Of a stretch of 64,000 nucleotides of DNA, positions 1 through 7,451 are shown piece by piece. The notes under the pieces are model-generated. The model made no database searches, was not told the DNA's origin, and saw nothing but the letters and a program-made list of their open reading frames with translations. Source of the stretch: Marivita hallyeonensis (GTDB taxonomy: Bacteria; Pseudomonadota; Alphaproteobacteria; Rhodobacterales; Rhodobacteraceae). The translations under genes were made by a program, and so were the position numbers. How positions within the stretch are numbered: position 1 is the stretch's first letter; every line of letters begins with the position of its first letter. The DNA lies in NCBI RefSeq assembly GCF_900129875.1, contig NZ_FQXC01000003.1, forward strand, positions 372,001 to 436,000, given 5' to 3'.

Positions 1-786
1 CAGAAGGCCGAAGGCTGCGAGGCGATCTTCTGGCTCGACGAAACCCGCGCGCATGATGCGGAATTGATCAAATACGTCACGCCGATCCTCGAGGCCAAAG
101 GCGTGGCCGACAAGTTCAAGATCATGGCTCCGCGCGAGGCGACCCGCGCATCGCTTGAAACGATCCGGTCTGGCAAGAATTCGATTGCGATCACCGGCAA
201 CGTGCTGCGTGACTATCTGACCGACCTCTTCCCGATCCTCGAACTCGCCACCTCGGCCAAGATGCTGTCCATCGTGAAGCTGATGAACGGCGGTGGTCTG
301 TTCGAAACCGGTGCGGGCGGGTCGGCCCCGAAGCACGTGCAACAGCTGCAACAGGAAAACCACCTGCGCTGGGACTCGCTGGGAGAATTCTGCGCGCTGG
401 GCGAAAGCCTGCAGTTCCTCGCGGACGCCCGCAACAACGAGAAAGCCCGCGTGCTGGGCCAGGCTGTTGATGCCGCCACGCAGGGCATCCTCGACAACAA
501 CCGATCGCCTTCGCGCAAGGTGGGTGAGCCCGACAACCGCGACAGCCACTATTGGTTCGCGCGCTACTGGGCCGCGGCGCTGGCCGCGCAGTCCGACGAC
601 GCGGATCTCGCCGCGCATTTCGCGCCGATTGCGAAGGAGCTTGCCGAGAATGAAGAGGCCGTCGTGTCCGAGCTCGCCGCAGCTCAGGGCAGCCCGGCGG
701 ATCTGGGTGGCTACTACCACACCGATCCGGCCAAGACGGCGGCAGTCATGCGCCCCTCTGCGACGCTGAACGCCATCATCGGGTGA
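1..786 (+). CDS. icd: Monomeric NADP-dependent isocitrate dehydrogenase, C-terminal part
   Basis: The frame is open from the first base, so the gene enters from the left edge; 261 codons and a TGA stop are visible. The family oxidatively decarboxylates isocitrate to 2-oxoglutarate in the TCA cycle with NADP as acceptor. The visible part carries the conserved stretch [19 protein letters not shown] followed by the [10 protein letters not shown] segment characteristic of the monomeric (IDH-II, about 740 residue) form and not of the dimeric icd family. It ends with [18 protein letters not shown], the usual C-terminus. Family assignment is secure; the start and N-terminal two thirds lie outside the window. 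Confidence 0.95.
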   Translation, partial: QKAEGCEAIFWLDETRAHDAELIKYVTPILEAKGVADKFKIMAPREATRASLETIRSGKNSIAITGNVLRDYLTDLFPILELATSAKMLSIVKLMNGGGLFETGAGGSAPKHVQQLQQENHLRWDSLGEFCALGESLQFLADARNNEKARVLGQAVDAATQGILDNNRSPSRKVGEPDNRDSHYWFARYWAAALAAQSDDADLAAHFAPIAKELAENEEAVVSELAAAQGSPADLGGYYHTDPAKTAAVMRPSATLNAIIG

Positions 787-795
787 CACCGGAAA

Positions 796-821
796 GGCAC
801 GTCCGGCTGACCGGGCGTGCC
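796..821 (+). terminator. Hairpin just after icd
   Basis: An 11-base-pair stem (GGCACG, one T-G wobble, CCGG) closed by the tetraloop CTGA begins 9 bases after the icd stop. There is no long T run after it, so it may be a weak intrinsic terminator or an mRNA 3'-end stabiliser. Confidence 0.6.
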
Positions 822-1759
822 GCTACATTTGGCCTCTAAGGCCTCACGCACCGTTCGGTACGTTTTGGCGCCGTTAACGACCAAGGCGGCATACCCCCGC
901 CCACAAAGCGCTTTGCGCGGGGCGGGCTCTGCCCCTTCCGCAACACCAGAACTGACACTTCTCTCACCAGCCGGAAGGCGAACCATGAGAGACCGGTCTG
1001 AACAGGCTTCGGTAACCCCGGAGTACAGGTCCCGCGTTAAATCGCGGAGTCGAGAGAACCGTCAGGCCCAAAAGGGCGGCGCCGCTTCTTTCCATAAACG
1101 TCATCCTTGGGAACAGACCCGAGGAGCTCGGAACAAACACATCCTCGGGCGAGCGCGAGGATGACATCCCCAATGCGCGTAGGCCGGACAGACATGTCCG
1201 ACCAATTATCGTCCGTTGGCCAATCATGTCCGCTGAGCAGTTCCAGCGACAATGTCGGGCCGTAGCCGGGCCTCCGCTTTGGGGGCGGACGGCCGAATAC
1301 AGTGCAACCACGGTCCTCTGCCGCAAGCGGGACCACACGTTTCCACCCCTCTCAACCCTGTCACATCTCTCACGCCGTCGGGCACGGCGGCTCGCGTCTG
1401 CGTGCGGCGGGTGAAACGAAGCGACCCGCAGTGGCAAACACGTTTTGTTGATATGTCGCAGGACACTTGACGCCGCGTGAGCCGCGTCACGCCGCGGTGT
1501 CAATTCCAACCGTCCGACACACCCCGCAACACCCTGCATTTCCTGACCCGCACCATGGCTGTGCACCCCCGCGCAGCTCCTGATCGCGACCCCCTCCCGT
1601 CAAGTCCACATTTGCGAGAGCCACTGTGCACGAGCTGTGAGTTCAAAGGCCCCGGTCCCGCCCCTAGCTTGGAGGGTGTCGGACAGACAGTTCGGCACGA
1701 CACACACACTTCACCGCGTCACAGGACGCAGCACAGAGACAACTGAAAGGACCAAACCC
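822..1759. other. Gene-poor region with several inverted repeats
   Basis: No convincing gene was found in about 940 bases. Open frames on both strands are arginine- and serine-rich with no recognisable domain and overlap one another. The stretch contains several inverted repeats: CATCCTCG with an 8-base loop (1140-1163), CGGACA around GACA (1185-1200), and GCGTGA around GCCGCG (1475-1492), the last nested inside GACAC/GTGTC arms (1462-1501). The 3' part must hold the promoter and leader of the small-peptide genes starting at 1760. No tmRNA, RNase P or 6S landmarks were seen. Confidence 0.5.
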
Positions 1760-1966
1760 ATGAAGACCCTCATCGCAACAACCGCTCTCGCCCTCACGGC
1801 CTTCGCCGCAACCGCAGCCGTCGACACGTCCGAAATCGGCACCTACGCACCGGGCGTCGACGTCTCGACCCTGACCGACGCAGAGGTCAACACCATCCTG
1901 TCGATCATCCATTCCGGCGACAGCGAAGGCGAAAAGCGCGCCCTCGTCCAGGCTCTCGTCAAGTAA
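1760..1966 (+). CDS. Small secreted peptide, tandem copy 1
   Basis: A 68-residue protein of unknown function. Residues 1-20 look like a Sec signal peptide (Lys at position 2, a hydrophobic core, then AATAA), leaving a mature acidic peptide of about 48 residues with no cysteine. Its C-terminal half carries the core LTDAEVNT followed by IHSGDSEGEKRA, shared with the two genes downstream. The start at 1760 is preferred over longer frames because GAAAGGA lies 9 bases upstream and the signal peptide begins there; the same layout recurs before both paralogues. I do not recognise a named family; short HSGDSE-type proteins may be widespread in Roseobacters, but this is from memory. Confidence 0.8.
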   Translation: MKTLIATTALALTAFAATAAVDTSEIGTYAPGVDVSTLTDAEVNTILSIIHSGDSEGEKRALVQALVK

Positions 1967-2006
1967 CCCCCTCCCCAATCACACATATCCCGAAAGGACC
2001 AACCCC

Positions 2007-2219
2007 ATGAAAACCCTCATCGCTACAACCGCCCTCGCCCTGACCGCCCTGGCCGGTGCCGCATCCGCCTCCGTCGATACGACCGCCATCCAGAGCTACG
2101 CGCCGAATGCCGACATCAGCCAGCTGAGCCAGGCAGAGGTCAACACGCTTCTGTCCGTCATCCATTCCGGTGACAGCGAAAGCGAAAAGCGCGCCACCGT
2201 TCAGGCGCTTCTGCAGTAA
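2007..2219 (+). CDS. Small secreted peptide, tandem copy 2
   Basis: A 70-residue paralogue of its two neighbours, again with an N-terminal signal peptide (MKTLIATTALALTAL, then AGAASAS) and a mature part of about 48 residues. It keeps the core AEVNTLLSVIHSGDSESEKRA but differs from copies 1 and 3 in the preceding segment (YAPNADISQLSQ instead of YAPGVDVSTLTD) and ends in LLQ rather than LVK. The ribosome binding site CGAAAGGA sits at the same spacing as in copy 1, and only 40 bases separate it from copy 1, so the three are probably co-transcribed. Function unknown. Confidence 0.8.
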   Translation: MKTLIATTALALTALAGAASASVDTTAIQSYAPNADISQLSQAEVNTLLSVIHSGDSESEKRATVQALLQ

Positions 2220-2249
2220 CCCCACACTGACACGAAAGGACTTAAGAAA

Positions 2250-2453
2250 ATGAAAACGCTCATCACAGCTTCCGCCCTCGTCCTCACCGCCTTTGCGGCC
2301 TCCGCATCGGTGACCGCCGAAATCGGCACCTACGCACCGGGCGTCGACGTCTCGACCCTGACCGACGCCGAGGTGAACACCATCCTGTCCGTCATCCACT
2401 CCGGCGACAGCGAAGGCGAAAAGCGCGCCTTCGTACAGGCTCTCGTCAAGTGA
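2250..2453 (+). CDS. Small secreted peptide, tandem copy 3
   Basis: A 67-residue paralogue, starting 30 bases after copy 2 behind a GAAAGGA ribosome binding site. The signal peptide is MKTLITASALVLTAFAASAS. The mature part is almost identical to copy 1 at protein level, and the DNA is nearly identical too: the 50 bases from the EIGTYAPG codons onward match exactly, with about seven differences over the next 80. So the two outer copies resemble each other more than either resembles the middle one. Function unknown; the conserved C-terminal IHSGDSEGEKRAFVQAL is probably the functional surface. Confidence 0.8.
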   Translation: MKTLITASALVLTAFAASASVTAEIGTYAPGVDVSTLTDAEVNTILSVIHSGDSEGEKRAFVQALVK

Positions 2454-2490
2454 GCCACCCCACGGGCCCAAACGCCCGTACACCAAATCC

Positions 2491-2521
2491 CGCGACGCCT
2501 CACACCACCTGAGACGTCGCG
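2491..2521. repeat. Inverted repeat after peptide genes
   Basis: CGCGACG-c-CTCA pairs with TGAG-a-CGTCGCG across a 7-base loop (11 pairs with one C/A mismatch). It lies 37 bases after the third peptide gene and just before the stronger terminator, and may protect the 3' end of the short mRNA. Confidence 0.5.
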
Positions 2522-2530
2522 GACGATGAA

Positions 2531-2556
2531 AAGGCCGCCCAAAACAGGGCGGCCTT
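2531..2556. terminator. Bidirectional intrinsic terminator
   Basis: A perfect 10-pair stem AAGGCCGCCC / GGGCGGCCTT with loop AAAACA, with A residues on the left side and TTCAAT on the right. It lies between the rightward peptide genes and the leftward gene ending at 2565, so it can serve both directions. Confidence 0.75.
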
Positions 2557-2564
2557 CAATGTAT

Positions 2565-4829
2565 CTAATGGGCGGTTTCACCTTCCAGTTCGACCGTGAA
2601 GAACCAGTCTTCATCCGGGCCGCGCAGCAAGACATCGTCAGGGATGACCCCCGGTCCCGACAGGAACACGTTGGACCCGAAATGGGTGTGCAACCGTGAC
2701 AACGCTTCCATCCGTGGACCTGTCAATTCAGCGAAGAACTTCGCGTAATTCTCGGTCGCTTTCAGCTCTGTGATCTTGGCCCTGTGACATGCCACGGAAT
2801 GCGCATGCGCCGCTGCGATTTCAGGATCGGACATGAGCCGCGAGAGTTCTTCCCGCATCATCGCCAACCGAGGTTGAATCGACAGGTCTTCTTCGGCGTT
2901 GTTGTTCATGCGGAACCAGTAGGCCAGACCCTGATCGCGATCCACGTGGTTCACCCGGCCCCGGTCGCGTTTGACGAGGAAGCTTTCGGCAGAGCGCACG
3001 GCGTAGTGGTTCAGTTGCACGAGATCGTATCCGTAGGTGTCCGTCGTCGAACGCCACCCGTTGCGATACATGTCGCGCGGCAGCGGCTGTCCGGACCCGT
3101 TGACCCAGGTGATCTCTTCCCAAAGTTGCGGGTTCAGACCCTTTGGTCGATGAACCCCCATCTTCTTGAACAACCCAATGTTCTGGAAGAGCGTCTTGAA
3201 CCCCCAGGCCTGATGCGGTTTACGCGCGAACTCAGGCGCGCAGCGCAGGAACTGTTCGGTGATCGGCCGGTCGTGATAGTCGTGCACATCGCCATTGCCG
3301 AACAAGCGCCAGGTCATCGCGATCATGTTGGCGTCCGGCACAGCGGCGAACAGCGCATCCAAAGTGCCGTCGCCCACCTTGATGTTCACGAACTCATCGA
3401 CGTCGATGCAGGTCACCCATTTCGCGTCCTTGACGACGGGCTCGTCGTCCGAAGCCTGCAGCGCCGCGTGTTGGGGCTTTAACCCACTTTCGCGGAACGG
3501 GTTCTCGCGGTGCTGCACATAGCCCTTCCGCTCCAACAACTGGAGCACGGTGTCGGTGCCGTCCGTGCAGTCGTTCGTATAGACAAGAAAGTCGTCAAAC
3601 CCGATGGCGCGGTGATAGGCCAGCCATTCGAGGATGAAGGGCCCTTCATTCTTCATCGTCGTGACGATAGTGCGGCGGCCTTTGCCCTTTGGCAATTTAT
3701 CAGGCTCTAACTCAGGCATTCTGACCGGTTTGTGGCTCCAATAACCTTCGGACATCTCAAGCAGCGGCGGGTGTTCGATGAGCGAGGTTTTCGGCACGAT
3801 CTTCGAGATCGACGGCGTCGGGTGACGCAGCGCCATGTGCCGGTAGAACAGCTGAGTGCGCGTCCGGTCGGGACGCGCATTGCCGATCCGGATCAGACGC
3901 CAGATCGCCGCCTCGGGCGCTTTTGCTGGGGCGATACACCAGCGCTGTCGACCCCCCTTGGCATCGAACTGGACACAGATGTGGTCGGCAAAAAGCGTCG
4001 GTTGGTTCTTGCGGACGCGCCAAGGGTAACAGTGCCGCCCGATCAGGGCGATCACCCCGCCTTCGGCTTCAACGGCACTGTCGAACAGGTTTGGCACGTC
4101 ACTCGGAACCAGATCATGCACATCCAGGTTCGCCACCGCGCGCGCGTCGCCCAGAAAGCGCGCCCGGAGTATTTCGTAAAGCGACATCGCCCCAAGCGGC
4201 GCGTCCCAAGGCGACGCAGGCGGGATGGTCATCCGGTCTTTTCCGGGCGCTTCGGGCACACTGAACGGGTGCGCTTCGGCGGGCGCATCCGCTTTGCCGA
4301 GCGGCAGGTCGCTGGTCAGGACAAGGACGGTGCATGTGAGGCCGAAGCCCTCCAAGCGGTCCCGCAAATCCTGCACGAAATTCGGATCGGACCCTGGTTT
4401 TGACCGATCGACAATCAGCGCTGCCTGCAGGTTTTGCGTCTCGATATGGTGCTTCAGCCAGAGAGCGACGGTGTCCGCGTCTTCGCCATTGCGCACTGCA
4501 GCGAATGTGTTCAACCCTTCGAAGACATCGCGTTCGGCCTGCGCGGGCACCAAGGCAACAGGGGTTCCCGCAACCGTGAGTTCGACCGGCGCACCCGGCG
4601 CAAGTGCGAATGTCAGGCTGACCGCGCCACCGACGCTGATCTGGTCAATAAGCGTCGCCCCGGCTCCCAGAGACACAGAGGCATAATCACTTCCCGCCGC
4701 AAGAAACAGTGTCATCAAACGCTGTCCGCCGCGCGTTGTCTCCACGGCATCAAGCACGGTGACCGGCCCATGACTGAAACCTGCCATGCGGCGTTCGATC
4801 ACCCGTGGATTGCCGTGTTCACCGGTCAT
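2565..4829 (-). CDS. Two-module GT2-type glycosyltransferase
   Basis: A 754-residue protein. The C-terminal half (about residues 385-650) is a family-2-like glycosyltransferase of the Glyco_tranf_2_4 kind: it opens with TIVTTMKNEGPFILEWLAYH, has the acceptor loop YTNDCTDGT, and a metal-binding DVD in CIDVDEF near residue 475. The N-terminal half begins with a beta-rich segment and then has RNGEDADTVALWLKHH and LQAALIVDR, which look like a diverged copy of the same fold without a DxD. It probably transfers a sugar to a surface polysaccharide or protein; the acceptor is unknown. It runs in the same direction as the 322-residue relative upstream (42-base gap). An alternative start lies 14 codons downstream (MAGFSHG). 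Confidence 0.8.
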   Translation of the reverse strand: MTGEHGNPRVIERRMAGFSHGPVTVLDAVETTRGGQRLMTLFLAAGSDYASVSLGAGATLIDQISVGGAVSLTFALAPGAPVELTVAGTPVALVPAQAERDVFEGLNTFAAVRNGEDADTVALWLKHHIETQNLQAALIVDRSKPGSDPNFVQDLRDRLEGFGLTCTVLVLTSDLPLGKADAPAEAHPFSVPEAPGKDRMTIPPASPWDAPLGAMSLYEILRARFLGDARAVANLDVHDLVPSDVPNLFDSAVEAEGGVIALIGRHCYPWRVRKNQPTLFADHICVQFDAKGGRQRWCIAPAKAPEAAIWRLIRIGNARPDRTRTQLFYRHMALRHPTPSISKIVPKTSLIEHPPLLEMSEGYWSHKPVRMPELEPDKLPKGKGRRTIVTTMKNEGPFILEWLAYHRAIGFDDFLVYTNDCTDGTDTVLQLLERKGYVQHRENPFRESGLKPQHAALQASDDEPVVKDAKWVTCIDVDEFVNIKVGDGTLDALFAAVPDANMIAMTWRLFGNGDVHDYHDRPITEQFLRCAPEFARKPHQAWGFKTLFQNIGLFKKMGVHRPKGLNPQLWEEITWVNGSGQPLPRDMYRNGWRSTTDTYGYDLVQLNHYAVRSAESFLVKRDRGRVNHVDRDQGLAYWFRMNNNAEEDLSIQPRLAMMREELSRLMSDPEIAAAHAHSVACHRAKITELKATENYAKFFAELTGPRMEALSRLHTHFGSNVFLSGPGVIPDDVLLRGPDEDWFFTVELEGETAH

Positions 4830-4871
4830 ATGGCGCTCTCGTCTTGGCCAATGGCGAAGACATCCTTTCAG

Positions 4872-5840
4872 TTACAAGGCGGCTTTCAACCCTTGCACAA
4901 GTTCATCCATGTCAGGATCGATCTTCAAGGACTTCGCTTTTCGCGTATGCCAATCCACGGCGCGATCGTGCAGGTCTTTCAGCACCGGATCGGATTTGAG
5001 CTCTTTGGCCAGTTTACCAGCCTTGGTCTTGTAGCGGTCGATAGAGGTATCTTTCTCGTCGTTGAGATTGAACCGCTCCCAGTATTCCATGCCCAGAACG
5101 TGATGGGAATGATTGGCCCGGCCGCGCGCGCGCTTGACGAGGAAACTGTCCATCGACCGCAGCGCGTAGTGGTTCACTTGCGCATGCGTGAAAAGCGGTG
5201 GGTTTTCGGTACGCTCTCCGTTGATGATGTATTCTGCCCCACCCGGCAAAACACGCCGCGTGTCGGCGATATACTCTTCCAAAGACACCGGCGCGTGTAG
5301 CCCCATCCGCTGGAACTTGTGTTGATTGGTGTATATCGATTTGACCCATTTCCCCGTCTCGGGCCGATCCTTCGCGTCCCATTCAAGCTCGCCCATGCGG
5401 AATTGCTGCGTCACGGGTTTGTCGGCGAAATCCTCGATCCCGTTTGGTCCGAACACCCGCCACGGGACCGAGATTACATCCGCGTCCTCACCCGAGCCTT
5501 CGACCAGTGCCTGAACCGATCCGTCGCCCATATGGACATTGAGGTATTCGTCGACATCGCAGACGAACACCCATTTCGCCTCCATCACGATATCATACCG
5601 CCGGCTCGCCTGCCGGAGTGCCGAACGGTGAATGCCCGCGCGCCGCACGATGGTGTCGTGTTGCGTGACCAGCCCCATCTCTTGCAGGCGCAACAGGATA
5701 TCGACCGTCGTGTCGGTGCAATCGTTGGTACAAACGAGGATGTGGTCAAAGCCCAACGTCTTGTAATGCGCCACCCAGTCAATGATGTAGGGCGCTTCAT
5801 TCTTCATGGTTGAGACGACCGTGTAGGTGTCCTTGCTCAT
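4872..5840 (-). CDS. Single-module GT2-type glycosyltransferase
   Basis: A 322-residue cytoplasmic protein of the same family as the C-terminal half of its downstream neighbour. It begins TYTVVSTMKNEAPYIIDWVAHY, has CTNDCTDTT near residues 38-45 and the metal/nucleotide-sugar motif DVDEY at 95-99. The shared C-terminal landmark FLVKRARGRANHS is also present in the neighbour as FLVKRDRGRVNHV. No membrane segment is evident. It is first in a leftward pair and is divergent from the glycosyltransferases beginning at 6064; the 220 bases between hold both promoters. Donor and acceptor sugars cannot be read from the sequence. Confidence 0.85.
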   Translation of the reverse strand: MSKDTYTVVSTMKNEAPYIIDWVAHYKTLGFDHILVCTNDCTDTTVDILLRLQEMGLVTQHDTIVRRAGIHRSALRQASRRYDIVMEAKWVFVCDVDEYLNVHMGDGSVQALVEGSGEDADVISVPWRVFGPNGIEDFADKPVTQQFRMGELEWDAKDRPETGKWVKSIYTNQHKFQRMGLHAPVSLEEYIADTRRVLPGGAEYIINGERTENPPLFTHAQVNHYALRSMDSFLVKRARGRANHSHHVLGMEYWERFNLNDEKDTSIDRYKTKAGKLAKELKSDPVLKDLHDRAVDWHTRKAKSLKIDPDMDELVQGLKAAL

Positions 5841-6063
5841 CGTTGCCTCATGTCGGCGGCTCTTTGTTCGGCCGCGCCTGTCGCTTTCCCCAAGAGGTAG
5901 CGCAGCCGGTTCCCGGCAGGCAAGCGAGATGACCAGATCACCACGGTATCCTTAAAAAACTGAGTCAGATTTCACGCAGGCTACCCAAACCCAATTCCGC
6001 GTCGTAGGGTCGGGTGGACCGACGCAGACCACAAAGAAGCTGCGCGCAGTTGAGGACTTGCAG

Positions 6064-7422
6064 ATGCCACGCACACGCGAGGTTGGAACGCTCTGGATCG
6101 GGGGCCCGTTCTCCTGGATGGAGCAGCTGTGCCTGAAGTCCTTTGTCGACAAGGGTCAGAAGATCACGCTGTTCAGCTACGAGGACATCCCCAATGTCCC
6201 CGACGGCGTGATCCGCCGCGACGGGCGTGAGATCATCGATACCGACGATTTCATCAAATATGAGCGGAAGAACAGCTACGCGCTCTTTGCCGACTGGTTC
6301 CGGCTCCACATGATCCACCAGAACCCGGGCATGATCTGGGTGGACACGGACGTCTATTGCCACCGGCCAATGGATTATGACAGCGACTACGTTCTCGGGT
6401 TTGAACGTCCCGATGGGCGCACCATCAACAATGCGGTGCTCGGTCTTCCGCAACACGGCGACTTGCTCAGGACGCTTCTTGATTTCACCGAAGACCGGTT
6501 CTCGATCGCGCCTTTTCTACCCGAAGATCTTCAGGACAAGTATCGTCAGCGAGCAGAGGCAGACCGGCCCGTGCATGTGTCCGCACAACCGTGGGGTATC
6601 TGGGGCCCGTTGATGCTGACCTACTACGTCCCCAAACTGAACCTGTTGGACGAGGTCCTGCCGCTTCAGGCCTTTTATCCGATCACCTACAGGGGGCGTC
6701 AGCGCTTCTTGCGCCCGGCTTCGCTGGCTGAACGTGAACTCACCGAGGACACGACGGCCTTGCATTTGTGGGCAACCAACAAGCAACAAATCGGAGAGAT
6801 ACATCACGGCTTGCCACCGAGAGGTTCCTACCTCGAAAAGATCGTTCGGGAGCACCAGATCATGCCAGCACTGGCCCCGATCAAGGCACGGGGACGCGCG
6901 GTGTTCGCCAACGCGCTGATCGACGATCTCGATATGGACGATGTGCGATCTGTTGCTGACCTGACCGGGGAAGCCCGCAGTTTCGTTCTCGGACTGCACC
7001 AGAAATTCGGGTGCGATATCTATCTCGTGAATTGTGATCGAAGGGCGCGACTTCAAAACGCGGAGGCCGACTGGATCGCAGATTATATTGCGTTCCTGAC
7101 AGAGAACGGTGTCGCGTCAGACCGCATCAAGGTCGCGCGAACCGAAGACAACCTTGTTCCAGTAGACGTGCTCTGCAACCTGAAAGGGTTCGGAGACGTG
7201 TGGCGCATACGGTTCCTTGAACTGTTTCTTGAACGCTGCGCACGAAAGGGGACGCGCCTCTTCACGGATGTGCGGCGCGGTTCTGGCGGCGTTCGATTCC
7301 TCAAAAATCGCGGCGCGCGAACGAAACTGTCCGAACGCTTCGAAGACGGACACTATACGGTTCGCCTCCGCGTCACGCTCGAAAACGCACCTGTCAGTGC
7401 AACGTTAGGAAATGCGGCATAG
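6064..7422 (+). CDS. Glycosyltransferase with DxD motif (Gly_transf_sug type)
   Basis: A 452-residue protein. The N-terminal part resembles the sugar-binding DxD (GT32-like) glycosyltransferases: LWIGGPFSWMEQLCLKSF, then IKYERKNSYALFADWFR and the metal-binding DTD in IWVDTDVYCHRP at residues 94-96. A second region (about 285-440) with FVLGLHQKFGCDIYLVN is shared with the next gene. The start at 6064 is chosen over 6058 because the paralogue starts at the same MPRTREV and both have TTGAGGA about ten bases upstream. It sits 29 bases before the paralogue, likely in one transcript. The acceptor is unknown. Confidence 0.82.
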   Translation: MPRTREVGTLWIGGPFSWMEQLCLKSFVDKGQKITLFSYEDIPNVPDGVIRRDGREIIDTDDFIKYERKNSYALFADWFRLHMIHQNPGMIWVDTDVYCHRPMDYDSDYVLGFERPDGRTINNAVLGLPQHGDLLRTLLDFTEDRFSIAPFLPEDLQDKYRQRAEADRPVHVSAQPWGIWGPLMLTYYVPKLNLLDEVLPLQAFYPITYRGRQRFLRPASLAERELTEDTTALHLWATNKQQIGEIHHGLPPRGSYLEKIVREHQIMPALAPIKARGRAVFANALIDDLDMDDVRSVADLTGEARSFVLGLHQKFGCDIYLVNCDRRARLQNAEADWIADYIAFLTENGVASDRIKVARTEDNLVPVDVLCNLKGFGDVWRIRFLELFLERCARKGTRLFTDVRRGSGGVRFLKNRGARTKLSERFEDGHYTVRLRVTLENAPVSATLGNAA

Positions 7423-7451
7423 GATATTGCCGCGGAATTGAGGATCAGCAA

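Noticed and set aside
964-1566. 200-codon leftward open frame before the peptide genes
   Set aside because: Arg/Ser/Cys-rich composition, no domain, overlaps other equally long frames on both strands; typical of high-GC non-coding DNA.
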